Positions 9,857 through 17,936 of a stretch of 64,000 bases of DNA are shown piece by piece. The notes under the pieces were generated by a model. It had not been told where the DNA came from and searched no databases. It saw only the letters and a program-made list of their open reading frames with translations. A program made the translations under genes and the position numbers. This DNA is from Liquorilactobacillus oeni DSM 19972 (lineage in GTDB: Bacteria; Bacillota; Bacilli; Lactobacillales; Lactobacillaceae). Each line of letters opens with the position of its first letter. Position 1 is the stretch's first letter. The stretch covers positions 124,001-188,000 of the forward strand of contig NZ_AZEH01000025.1 of assembly GCF_001436275.1 (NCBI RefSeq), written 5' to 3'.

Positions 9857-11624
9857 AACTGTACCTTTTCATCTTTCGGTACAGCGTTGTTCTTGAAATT
9901 CCGAGCTCCTTTGCTGTTTTAGTGATCTGGTAATGATTATTTTTCAATGCAGCCTGAATGTGCTGCTTTACAAGACTTTCTGAAGCTATCTGCGGTGTTA
10001 ATTCTTTTTTGATGACACAACCCGATTCGACCAGTTCATGTAATTGTTCATCCGACGGTTCATCGTTCAGGTAAAAAAGATGCACTCTTTCCATAAAACT
10101 ATTAAACTCACGAATATTTCCATACCAAGGATATCGGATCGCAAAATCGTATATTCTTTTCTGCCAATTAATCTGCCACTTTTTTTCCTCGCAATAAGCC
10201 TGTATCAGCTGCTTTATATCTGTTTTACGCGCACGCAAGGGAGGAATCTCCAGTTGGCATACGTATATCCGATAAAACAAATCTTCTCGAAACTTCCCAT
10301 CAGCTACTATTTTACGCAAGTTTTTATTACTTGCTGTTATGAGGTGAAATGAAACTCTCAAAGGCTTGCCGTTAATTGGAGTTACTTGCTGCTCTTCAAG
10401 TACCCGTAAAAGAGACGTTTGCATTTTAAGAGACATACTGTCCACCTCATCTAAAAAAAGCGTTCCATGATTTGCCTGCAGTATTTTCCCCGAACTGCCT
10501 TTAAGTGCTGCTCCAGTAAACGCCCCCGGAGCATAACCAAAAAGTTCGCTTTCCAATAGGCTTTCGCTGACAGCTCCGCAATTAACCGTTATTAGCGGGC
10601 CCTCGCTGACAGCACTATTGTAATGGACTGTCTTTGCAATAATTTCTTTTCCACTCCCCGATTCTCCATAAATATGGACAGGCAGACCGCTTTTAGAAAC
10701 CTTAAGTGCCTTGTGGAGAAATTGCCTGTAATTTTCATCTGTTGTCAGCACACCTGGGTAATAAAATGAATCCTTTGAGGCATCTTCATTATTGAACAGT
10801 TCAATCTGATAGCCAACAACCTGATCTTCATAACGGATCTCAGTACTATTGTAAATGGTATCCGGACCAAGATATTTTCTGATATCTTTTCCCTGCTCCA
10901 GACGATCTTCATATTGCTGCGGCAAATTGATAATCTTAAAATCAAGATCGCAAATCAGCATTTGCTGCAATTGTGAATGCGACAATAAGTAATGAAAAAG
11001 TTCTTGTTTTTTCTCCAAACTGCTTTTTATCATAATATTTGCTACCTGCTGAGCTATTACATTCAGCAGCAGCTGTCCGTCTCTTGCAGAATTATTATGA
11101 TATGTTGAAATGTCCAATATGCCTAAAAGCTGTCCCTCAGAGCCAACAATCGGCGATGCCACACATCCCCACTGCCTTGAAGCTTTTGCATAATGTTCCT
11201 TCAAATCAACATATTCGCCGCTGCCAGTTCTTAAAGCAATCCCGATCGCATTAGTCCCCACATTTGTTTCAGACCAGTTAGTTCCCTCTTTAAAATACAT
11301 TTCATTTGCATGGTCTTGAACATTATAAGAGCCGCTTCTCCAAAGAATGTCGCCATGTTCATCAGCTAAAATAAAAAGGTAATCCTGTAGGAAAAATTTA
11401 TCTTGAAAAAGCCTGATTTGCTGTTCAACTACCTGTATCAGCTTGCTTTTTTGTTTTTGGACAATCTGCAGCTCAGAAACAGAAAGAATTTTTTCTGGAC
11501 GTGTTAAAAAAGGATCAATCTCTTTTTGGTAACAAATTTCCCAAGAATGAGCAATTCTTCGGGGCAGTTCTTTTAAAGCACCCTTTTCTCCAGCAATAAA
11601 ACTTTTCCACAATTGTTGTTCCAT
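9852..11624 (-). CDS. acoR: AcoR-like sigma-54-dependent activator
   Basis: This enhancer-binding protein would activate the sigma-54 promoter of the adjacent dehydrogenase operon. The 590-residue product has an N-terminal sensor region with a GAF-type domain (about 70-200), a central AAA+ ATPase with Walker A GESGSGKE (320-327), the sigma-54 contact loop GAFTGA (367-372) and Walker B LFLDEV (389-394), and a Fis-type helix-turn-helix at the C terminus (ITKTAKELGISRTTLYRKMK). Two ATG codons lie close together. AAAGGGGG is eight bases before the second (11624), so that start is used. Its own promoter region carries a consensus cre box. Acetoin as the signal is inferred from family and context. 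Confidence 0.9.
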   Translation of the reverse strand: MEQQLWKSFIAGEKGALKELPRRIAHSWEICYQKEIDPFLTRPEKILSVSELQIVQKQKSKLIQVVEQQIRLFQDKFFLQDYLFILADEHGDILWRSGSYNVQDHANEMYFKEGTNWSETNVGTNAIGIALRTGSGEYVDLKEHYAKASRQWGCVASPIVGSEGQLLGILDISTYHNNSARDGQLLLNVIAQQVANIMIKSSLEKKQELFHYLLSHSQLQQMLICDLDFKIINLPQQYEDRLEQGKDIRKYLGPDTIYNSTEIRYEDQVVGYQIELFNNEDASKDSFYYPGVLTTDENYRQFLHKALKVSKSGLPVHIYGESGSGKEIIAKTVHYNSAVSEGPLITVNCGAVSESLLESELFGYAPGAFTGAALKGSSGKILQANHGTLFLDEVDSMSLKMQTSLLRVLEEQQVTPINGKPLRVSFHLITASNKNLRKIVADGKFREDLFYRIYVCQLEIPPLRARKTDIKQLIQAYCEEKKWQINWQKRIYDFAIRYPWYGNIREFNSFMERVHLFYLNDEPSDEQLHELVESGCVIKKELTPQIASESLVKQHIQAALKNNHYQITKTAKELGISRTTLYRKMKRYSL

Positions 11625-11639
11625 CAGCATAGCCCCCTT

Positions 11640-11653
11640 TGAAACCGTTTCCT
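11640..11653 (+). promoter_or_regulatory. cre (CcpA) box in the acoR promoter/leader
   Basis: TGAAACCGTTTCCT matches the cre consensus TGWAANCGNTWNCW at every position. It lies between a TATAAT -10 box (minus strand, 11668-11673) and the acoR ribosome site, so bound CcpA would block initiation or elongation. I could not find a convincing -35 hexamer at the right distance. The arrangement predicts that sugar represses the activator and hence the whole aco operon. Confidence 0.72.
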
Positions 11654-11775
11654 ATAATTTCAACTAAATTATACTATAGTTAGGCATTGCTGTGATACTA
11701 AACATACCTTTTAAAAGAGAACGTGATAGGTATCATAAGACTTTGAACAAGCTCATAACTAGATGCTTGTTCATA

Positions 11776-11856
11776 GAGCACGTTAATATGAAAACTGCAA
11801 GGAAGCACAAAAAAGCTGAGTCAAAACATAAGTTTTAATCCAGCCTGATTTTTATC
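11776..11856 (-). repeat. Dispersed intergenic repeat, copy 3 (hairpin end only)
   Basis: Only the hairpin module and linker remain: minus-strand GGCTGGATTAAAACTTATG, TTTTGACTCAGC, a T-run, then TTGCAGTTTTCATATTAACG. The second arm is missing. It lies about 100 bases downstream of the SPFH gene and probably terminates it. The rest of this 330-base gap is the acoR promoter region. Confidence 0.75.
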
Positions 11857-11954
11857 TTGGTAGTATATGAATTAACGTATCTAAGTGTAAACTTTTACTG
11901 ATGACATGCTAATTTGTCCTGTTTTAAACAAAAAATAAATAATTGCAGGCACAG

Positions 11955-12770
11955 CTACTTGTTATCCTGCTCAAGCATCTTTTTAATAACAGGAACCTCG
12001 CCTAGAGTCGTCATTTCATCTTTTGAAAGAACTACTAAATTAGTATTCGACTGCGCCAGTTCAACAAAAGCATGAATACTTTGATCCTTAAAATAGTTTG
12101 CATCAACTTGTGCAAGGCTCCTGCGAATCTTTTCAATACGATAGCTTTCAGCATCTGCTCTTGCCTTAGTTGCTTGCGCTTGTGCTTGTGCTGTTTCAAT
12201 CAAGGCTCTGTTGCGTGCATCTGTTGTAAGCTTAATATTTTGCGCTTCACCTTGAGCCCTAGCAATCGTTGCAATTCGTTCTCGGTCTGCCGTCAATTGT
12301 TTATCCATTGCTCCTTGAATCGCAGATGAAGGAGTCAGCTCATCAATATTAACGCGGTCAACATTAATTCCATACACATTTGTAAGGTCCCCAATAGCAG
12401 CTGCCAGATCTGCATTAATTTTCGAAGTTGAACCCAAGGCATCAGTCAGTTCAAGCCGGCCGATAATGTCCCGCAAATGTCCGCGTACAAGCTGAGCCAT
12501 CGATTCAACCGAATCTGTATTTTCGTAAGTGTACTTCTGTGCATTTGTTACATGGTAATTCAGTGTTACACTCGCTTGAATGTCAGCATTATCTTTAGTA
12601 ATTACAGAATACTGCGAAAGCTGCAATGGCCTCATAGCCAAGTTCACGGTTCTGATTCTTTGAATCAACGGAATATAAAACTGCAAGCCGGCATTAACTG
12701 TCCGCCCGTATTTGCCAAGTGTCTCAACAAGTCCTTGGCAATTTTGCTGTACGATCTTGAATCCAAACAT
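11955..12770 (-). CDS. SPFH/stomatin-like (Band 7) protein
   Basis: The 271-residue protein is a Band 7/SPFH-domain protein of the stomatin-prohibitin type. The SPFH core spans about residues 5-180 (GRTVNAGLQFYIPLI, LNYHVTNAQKYTY, HLRDIIGRLELTDALGST). An Ala/Gln/Lys-rich coiled coil follows (ARAQGEAQNIK, AQAQAQATKARADAESYRIE). There is no clear N-terminal membrane span; attachment may be through the short hydrophobic start. The frame opens at a TTG (12794), but ACAGGAGG precedes the ATG at 12770 by nine bases. It starts 20 bases after the RHH/OB-like gene, so the two form an operon. SPFH proteins usually pair with NfeD; here the partner is different. Confidence 0.85.
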   Translation of the reverse strand: MFGFKIVQQNCQGLVETLGKYGRTVNAGLQFYIPLIQRIRTVNLAMRPLQLSQYSVITKDNADIQASVTLNYHVTNAQKYTYENTDSVESMAQLVRGHLRDIIGRLELTDALGSTSKINADLAAAIGDLTNVYGINVDRVNIDELTPSSAIQGAMDKQLTADRERIATIARAQGEAQNIKLTTDARNRALIETAQAQAQATKARADAESYRIEKIRRSLAQVDANYFKDQSIHAFVELAQSNTNLVVLSKDEMTTLGEVPVIKKMLEQDNK

Positions 12771-12790
12771 AGTTTTTTTCCTCCTGTTTC

Positions 12791-13144
12791 TCAACGTACA
12801 ATTGGGCGTAACGTTAAGATATTACCATTTGCTTCTATCACAATATAATCTTTTGCCGGATCAAATTTTAAATTGCTTTCAATCAGATAACGATAGAAGA
12901 TTCCTTTTACTTGTACGAGTCCATTTTCTGAGTCAACTTGACTGCCGGTCAAGGTCTGCCCAATAAACTGCCGGTTTTCCAAGGAATCATCAGTTACTTG
13001 GTCATCTTGTTTTGCAAGTTCTCTTACAATCATTGTCTGCAGCAGACCATTTACACTTTGATTTTGCTCTGCTGCCCTTTTTTCCAAGCCTTTTTTTAAA
13101 TCCTGCGGGATTCGCAAAAGAAAGGCTGCTGTTTTTTCCACCAA
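12791..13144 (-). CDS. Ribbon-helix-helix protein with NfeD-like OB C-terminal half
   Basis: The first 45 residues look like an Arc/MetJ-type ribbon-helix-helix domain: FLLRIPQDLKKGLEKRAAE, then NQSVNGLLQTMIVREL. After a short acidic linker, residues 60-117 (FIGQTLTGSQVDS, GLVQVKGIFYRYLI, DYIVIEANGNILTLRPI) have the glycine/valine spacing of the OB-fold that ends NfeD proteins. NfeD is the standard partner of SPFH proteins, and this gene sits directly before one. The DNA-binding half agrees with the paired palindromes at 13170-13190. The start is TTG at 13144 or GTG at 13141, behind AAGAGGTGA. The OB assignment rests on pattern only. Confidence 0.65.
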   Translation of the reverse strand: MVEKTAAFLLRIPQDLKKGLEKRAAEQNQSVNGLLQTMIVRELAKQDDQVTDDSLENRQFIGQTLTGSQVDSENGLVQVKGIFYRYLIESNLKFDPAKDYIVIEANGNILTLRPIVR

Positions 13145-13169
13145 TAGCTCACCTCTTAACCTGTTTCTT

Positions 13170-13190
13170 ATGATATCATAATGATATCGT
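13170..13190. promoter_or_regulatory. Tandem palindromes, probable operator of the RHH protein
   Basis: Two 10-base palindromes, ATGATATCAT (13170-13179) and ATGATATCGT (13181-13190), lie head to tail with an 11-base repeat, one helical turn. This is the classical layout of ribbon-helix-helix operators, where dimers bind neighbouring sites on one face of DNA. They lie 25-45 bases before the RHH gene. Autorepression is inferred. Confidence 0.6.
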
Positions 13191-13220
13191 AAAAATACTG
13201 CTTATTAAATAAAACTCTGC

Positions 13221-16124
13221 CTATCCTTTGCCTGTCAGTGAAAGAAACCGATTATATTGTAGGGGCATTTTCAGCCTTAGAATCATGGAAACTACACTGC
13301 GCGCCTTTTTATGCGGAACTGAGATCAGCTGTTCTGCAGCAGAATCTTTTTCAATGCTGCATTCACCGCAATAAAAGAAGCTTTTGCCTTCTGCATCGCT
13401 TTTTTTAATGAAAAGGTAAGGTTTAACGATATTTTCACCGTCCTCATCCGCTTGCAGCAGCTGCTTGACTTCAGTTGAGTATAGGTGGCGCGGACTGCGA
13501 GTATACCAGCGGATTAAAGAGGTATTAATAAATTCATTTTCATAACTTGCACTGCGCTTTTTTTCGGGATCATCTTTAAGATACGTAATAAAGATGGGAC
13601 AGGCTCTTGAGCCTACGCGATACCCGTACATTGGGGCACTGACATCTTTTTCCCAATTCAAGAGCCTGCAGACATCCTTGCGTGTATATTTGCGGTACAG
13701 TGTAAAAGGCCGATCCGCTTTATAATCACGCGCTTTATACAGTCCAGTGTTTAAGGCATCTTTGAAAAGACGGCTGAATAAAGACTTTTTGGCTAAAGAA
13801 GCTTGGATATCCGCATTCAAACGATAGCTGCCGTTTTTGTGTTCCGCTATTGGCCTTTCACCATACGCCTTTGACTTAAGCTTTTTGCCAGCTTTTATTC
13901 TAAAAAAGTTCAGGTTAAGAATCTGCGACACTGATTTCAACGTCTGTTCATCGTAATAACAACTATGCTTTTTCAATAAGTTGATATATTCACTATCTGT
14001 TATCTGAGCTTGTTCCATCAGCATACTTAACAGCAATAATTCATGTCTGCGCATTCCGTTAAGCAGTTCTTTAGTAACAAAACTCAGCACTTGATCTTCA
14101 TATGCGCTTAAAAAAACATTTTCTTTCATCTTCAATAAAAAATGATAGTAATTTGCCAGCAAATGGTTCTCTGCAAATACGGCAGCATCGACTGTTCCGA
14201 ATTTTTGAAAATCAAATAATAATGGAATCCGTCCCAACTTTTGTTTCAGTTCCCGATAACCGTTACGTAAGGAAGCTAACGAATCCAGTTTTACAGCCTG
14301 AATTGCCTCATAAATCCGTTCCCGTGCGACCTTCGTAAAGTTAATAGTCGATAACCCAATAACTGGCGGCACAGCAAGATCTTCACGTACACTATCTTTA
14401 CTGCGTGATTTGTCTCCTGTTAAAGATAGTGGTATCAAATAGTTATTTTTATAGTTGCCGATAAAATCAAGGATGGTTACAAAATCTTTTTCAGCGGCCT
14501 TACGCAGCCCGCGTCCTAATTGCTGGATAAAAACAATACTCGATTGGGTACTGCGAAGCATTACAACCTGATTGATACTCGGAATATCAATCCCTTCATT
14601 AAAAATATCAATCGTAACCAGATATTCAAGCTCCCCTTGCTCAAGCTTCAAGACAGCCTTTTGGCGGTAATCAATAGTATCTTCACCGCTCAAAGCTGCT
14701 GCGGGATGCCCCTTTTCACACAGTAGCTGCGCTATTTTCCTTGCTTCATCCTTACGGCTGCAAAAGATCAGGCCGCGAGCTTTATTACCGCTGTAACCAT
14801 AGTAATTAAGCTGTTTCAGTAGATAATCAACCCGTTTTTTTGAAGCTAAAAAACGCAGTGGTGTCTGATCTGCAATAACCTTGCCTTGGTACTCATAATC
14901 TTGAATTCCAACATAGTGGAAGGGACATAGCATCCGTTCTTCAAGGGCATCCTGCAATCTGATTTCATATGCAATATTATAATCAAAGAGCTGGTAGATA
15001 CTAAAATCGTCATTTCGTTCGGGTGTTGCGGTCATCCCCAGACAAAACTGCGGCTTAAAATAGGCAAGAACTTTACGGTAAGTCTTTGCTCCTGCACGAT
15101 GAGCTTCATCTATCAGCAGATAGTCAAAGGTTTCTTTAGAAAACTGCTTTAAAACAGCATCCTTAGACAGTGTCTGGATCGTTGCAAACAAGTATCTTGC
15201 ATTTTGATCAAAGCGGTTGCCAGAAAGTATACCGTAATCACAACTTTCTCCTCCTAAAATTCTTTTAAAACTGCTCATAGCCTTTTCCAGAATCTGCTCT
15301 CTGTGAACTACGAATAAAAGTTTTTTTGGTTTAAACTGCTGAACATCAAATGCTCCCAGATATGTTTTCCCGGTTCCAGTAGCTGAAATGACTAATCCTC
15401 TCTTGCCACCGCCCGCACGTAAATTATGCAGTTCTTTCAAAGCATCTTGCTGCATTTTGTTAGGTTTAATTTGCGGCAGCGAAAGTTTTTTTGTGGTTGC
15501 TGCTTTATTTTTGGAAGAAGAGTTTTGTGGTACATAATCCAGTTCGTAAGTCTTAATCCACGTAGAAGTTACAGGAACCGCATTTTGCCAAGCTTCTTTA
15601 AGACTTTGCCGCAATTCTTGCGTTACTTCACCATTTGTGTAAGAAGACAGCCGGATATTCCATTCATAATTAGCAAGCAAAGCAGCACGTGTCAGGTTGG
15701 CGCTGCCGATGATTGCAGAGACATAATTTTCCTTTATGTGTTCAAAAAAGTAACCTTTGGCGTGAAACCCAGATTGCACAGAAACTTTCACAGTTATATT
15801 CGGAATCTTCAATAGTTCTTTAAAAACTTTAGGCTGGTTAAAAGAAAGATAATCAGAGGTTAATATTTTCCCCTTGATGCCCTGCTTTGCTAAATCAGCT
15901 AAAACCACTTTTAAAGGAACGAGCATATCCGAGGTAATAAAAGCCACTGCAAAGGTAAAGTGCGAACAATTTTGCAACTCGTATTTAAGGTGGTCCCACA
16001 CCGTATCCCCTTTTTTATTGCTAAGCAGCCTAGGGGAAAATTCCTCAGTAGCAGAATTCTTTTCCTTATCAATAAATCCTCCCAATACAGAGGAAAGCAG
16101 TTCTGCAGCAATATTTTCTGTCAT
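13221..16124 (-). CDS. PLD-domain superfamily 2 helicase with DUF3427
   Basis: The 967-residue protein has three parts. An N-terminal phospholipase-D-like domain (about 35-190) shows GFHAKGYFF and IIGSANLT, one HxK...GSxN half-site. A superfamily 2 helicase core follows, with Walker A SATGTGKT (247-254), DEAH (339-342), GMTATPERND and QLGRGLRKA. The C-terminal half, with a DUF3427-type region, has no assigned function. The PLD motif has Glu where Asp is usual. It would act on nucleic acid, but the role is not known; similar proteins occur in predicted defence contexts. It overlaps the preceding Nudix gene by ATGA, so both are co-translated. Confidence 0.85.
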   Translation of the reverse strand: MTENIAAELLSSVLGGFIDKEKNSATEEFSPRLLSNKKGDTVWDHLKYELQNCSHFTFAVAFITSDMLVPLKVVLADLAKQGIKGKILTSDYLSFNQPKVFKELLKIPNITVKVSVQSGFHAKGYFFEHIKENYVSAIIGSANLTRAALLANYEWNIRLSSYTNGEVTQELRQSLKEAWQNAVPVTSTWIKTYELDYVPQNSSSKNKAATTKKLSLPQIKPNKMQQDALKELHNLRAGGGKRGLVISATGTGKTYLGAFDVQQFKPKKLLFVVHREQILEKAMSSFKRILGGESCDYGILSGNRFDQNARYLFATIQTLSKDAVLKQFSKETFDYLLIDEAHRAGAKTYRKVLAYFKPQFCLGMTATPERNDDFSIYQLFDYNIAYEIRLQDALEERMLCPFHYVGIQDYEYQGKVIADQTPLRFLASKKRVDYLLKQLNYYGYSGNKARGLIFCSRKDEARKIAQLLCEKGHPAAALSGEDTIDYRQKAVLKLEQGELEYLVTIDIFNEGIDIPSINQVVMLRSTQSSIVFIQQLGRGLRKAAEKDFVTILDFIGNYKNNYLIPLSLTGDKSRSKDSVREDLAVPPVIGLSTINFTKVARERIYEAIQAVKLDSLASLRNGYRELKQKLGRIPLLFDFQKFGTVDAAVFAENHLLANYYHFLLKMKENVFLSAYEDQVLSFVTKELLNGMRRHELLLLSMLMEQAQITDSEYINLLKKHSCYYDEQTLKSVSQILNLNFFRIKAGKKLKSKAYGERPIAEHKNGSYRLNADIQASLAKKSLFSRLFKDALNTGLYKARDYKADRPFTLYRKYTRKDVCRLLNWEKDVSAPMYGYRVGSRACPIFITYLKDDPEKKRSASYENEFINTSLIRWYTRSPRHLYSTEVKQLLQADEDGENIVKPYLFIKKSDAEGKSFFYCGECSIEKDSAAEQLISVPHKKARSVVSMILRLKMPLQYNRFLSLTGKG

Positions 16125-16537
16125 CTAAGCTTTCCTTCTTTCTTCAAGTTTTTTATGAGCCGCTTAACTAAAGGAACATTTCCTGGTATCCAGTCAAGCT
16201 GAGCCAATTCATTTGGAAAAACCCACTTCAGTTTAGTATGAGCGTGCAGTTGCAGATTATAAGATAAAAGTTTTGCGTAAAAAAGTGTCAACTCTATCGT
16301 AGCAAACTCGTGTTCAATAACAGCTGTCTCAAAAACACGCTCACTGATAGAAAGCTGATCCCCTAATTCTTCTTGAATTTCTCTTTTTAATGCGGCTTGC
16401 AATGTTTCTCCAGAATTGACCTTTCCTCCTGGAAATTCCCACCTGTCTTCTAAAATGCGTCCCTTTTCACGCTGTCCTACAAGAACCTTCCCATCAGCAA
16501 TTATCACTGCCGCAACAACTTTTATCTTTTGTTTCAT
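16121..16537 (-). CDS. Nudix hydrolase (MutT-like NTP pyrophosphohydrolase)
   Basis: The 138-residue product has a complete Nudix box: GKVNSGE, seven residues, then REIQEELGD. The Nudix fold is clear, with VVAAVIIADGKVLVGQR and WEFPGGK as in 8-oxo-dGTP or CTP pyrophosphohydrolases of the MutT group. It would hydrolyse a nucleotide to its monophosphate; the exact substrate cannot be read. GGAGC precedes the ATG. The stop overlaps the start of the PLD-helicase gene (ATGA), which suggests a functional link beyond general nucleotide sanitation. Confidence 0.88.
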   Translation of the reverse strand: MKQKIKVVAAVIIADGKVLVGQREKGRILEDRWEFPGGKVNSGETLQAALKREIQEELGDQLSISERVFETAVIEHEFATIELTLFYAKLLSYNLQLHAHTKLKWVFPNELAQLDWIPGNVPLVKRLIKNLKKEGKLR

Positions 16538-16695
16538 CTTGACTGCTCCTATTTAAAAAATTATGTTTTCAGTATATCATGCTGTTTTCTTAATATTAAA
16601 ATCAGAACGTTGAAACCGACTTATCATACTTATCCGTTTGGCAGCATGCTATACTAGCTTAAAAGATATTGCTGCAAGCAAAAGGAGACGTTAAT

Positions 16696-17859
16696 GTGGA
16701 AGATAGCCAAAAAATAGCAATCTTAAAAAAAATAATTACATTTCCATCGGTTAATGGCAATGAAACTGAAGTAGCTGATTTTATAAAAAATCTCTTTAAA
16801 AAAATTCCAACTGCAAAATGCACGAAAGTCAATTACTCCCCCAACCGTGACAATCTAGTGGTCACACTCGGTGATAAGGGCCCGCTCTTGGGCTTCAGCG
16901 GTCATATGGATGTGGTCGATCCTGGGAAAGAAGCGGATTGGCAAACACCTCCTTTTCAACCTGTAATTAAAGGAAGCCGTCTTTACGGCCGAGGAGCTTC
17001 TGATATGAAAAGCGGCTTAGCAGCTTTAGTGGTTGCAATGCTTGAACTGGCTGAAGAAGATGTCTCTTTTGCAGGTCGAATCCGCCTTTTAGCCAGTATT
17101 GGAGAAGAAACTGGAGAATATGGTGCCGCTCAGTTGGTAAAAAAGGGTTATGCGGATAACTTAGCCGGACTTCTAGTCGCTGAACCTACTGATGATATGC
17201 GTGAAATAGTTTACACTGCACGGGGAGTGATTGATTATCGAGTTGTTTCCAATGGTAAAGCAGCACATAGCGCTGCCCCTCAAGATGGTATCAACGCAAT
17301 CGATAACCTGTTCAGCTTCTATAAACTAGCAAAACAGCGTCTAGCAGAACTTACTGCTGCCGACCCTGTTTTAGGAAAGGTTACTCATAGCATTACCAAG
17401 ATTAAAGGGGGAGAACAAGTTAACAGTATCCCTTCGTATGCCGAGTTAATGGGAAATATTCGAACAATTCCTCAATATCCAAACCATATTTTCTTTCAAG
17501 CACTCCAAAAGGTAGTGTCTGAACTAAATGAACGCCCAGGTTATGACTTGTCTATCAGCTACAGTTTCCCAGAAGAAGCGATTGCGGGCGACCCACAATC
17601 TGAAATAATTCAAGTAGCACAAAGAATCTACCAAAAACACTGGCCTCATCCTGCGATAATCAGCGGCGGGCTGGGCGCAAACGATGCTTCAGAGCTTTTA
17701 CAAGCACAAGGCAACTTCAACTTTCTTGAAATCGGTCCCGGTTCTGATACTTCTCATCAAAGTAATGAATACGTAGAAATCGAAACTTATCTCAAAGCGA
17801 CTGCATTTTATAAAGATTTTGCTGTGGCCTTCTTGGCACAACAGCAACGATCACTATAG
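16696..17859 (+). CDS. M20 family metallopeptidase/deacylase (ArgE/DapE-like)
   Basis: The 387-residue product is a two-zinc M20 hydrolase. Visible are GFSGHMDVVDPG (first zinc His and bridging Asp), YGRGASDMKSG, and ASIGEETGEYG (catalytic Glu). A dimerisation domain starts at IDYRVVSNGKAAHSA, and GPGSDTSHQSNE holds the last zinc His. This matches the ArgE/DapE group, so it removes an acyl group from an amino acid or cleaves a small peptide; the substrate is uncertain. The frame opens at a TTG (16669), but AAAAGGAG lies eight bases before the GTG at 16696. It is transcribed away from the Nudix-helicase pair. A TGCTATACT extended -10 lies about 45 bases upstream. Confidence 0.85.
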   Translation: MEDSQKIAILKKIITFPSVNGNETEVADFIKNLFKKIPTAKCTKVNYSPNRDNLVVTLGDKGPLLGFSGHMDVVDPGKEADWQTPPFQPVIKGSRLYGRGASDMKSGLAALVVAMLELAEEDVSFAGRIRLLASIGEETGEYGAAQLVKKGYADNLAGLLVAEPTDDMREIVYTARGVIDYRVVSNGKAAHSAAPQDGINAIDNLFSFYKLAKQRLAELTAADPVLGKVTHSITKIKGGEQVNSIPSYAELMGNIRTIPQYPNHIFFQALQKVVSELNERPGYDLSISYSFPEEAIAGDPQSEIIQVAQRIYQKHWPHPAIISGGLGANDASELLQAQGNFNFLEIGPGSDTSHQSNEYVEIETYLKATAFYKDFAVAFLAQQQRSL

Positions 17860-17936
17860 CAGGCATTTTTTTTGTATCACCTCCTAAGCTGCGCTATTCT
17901 TACCATATAGTCAATAACGAAATAGGAGGTTAACTT

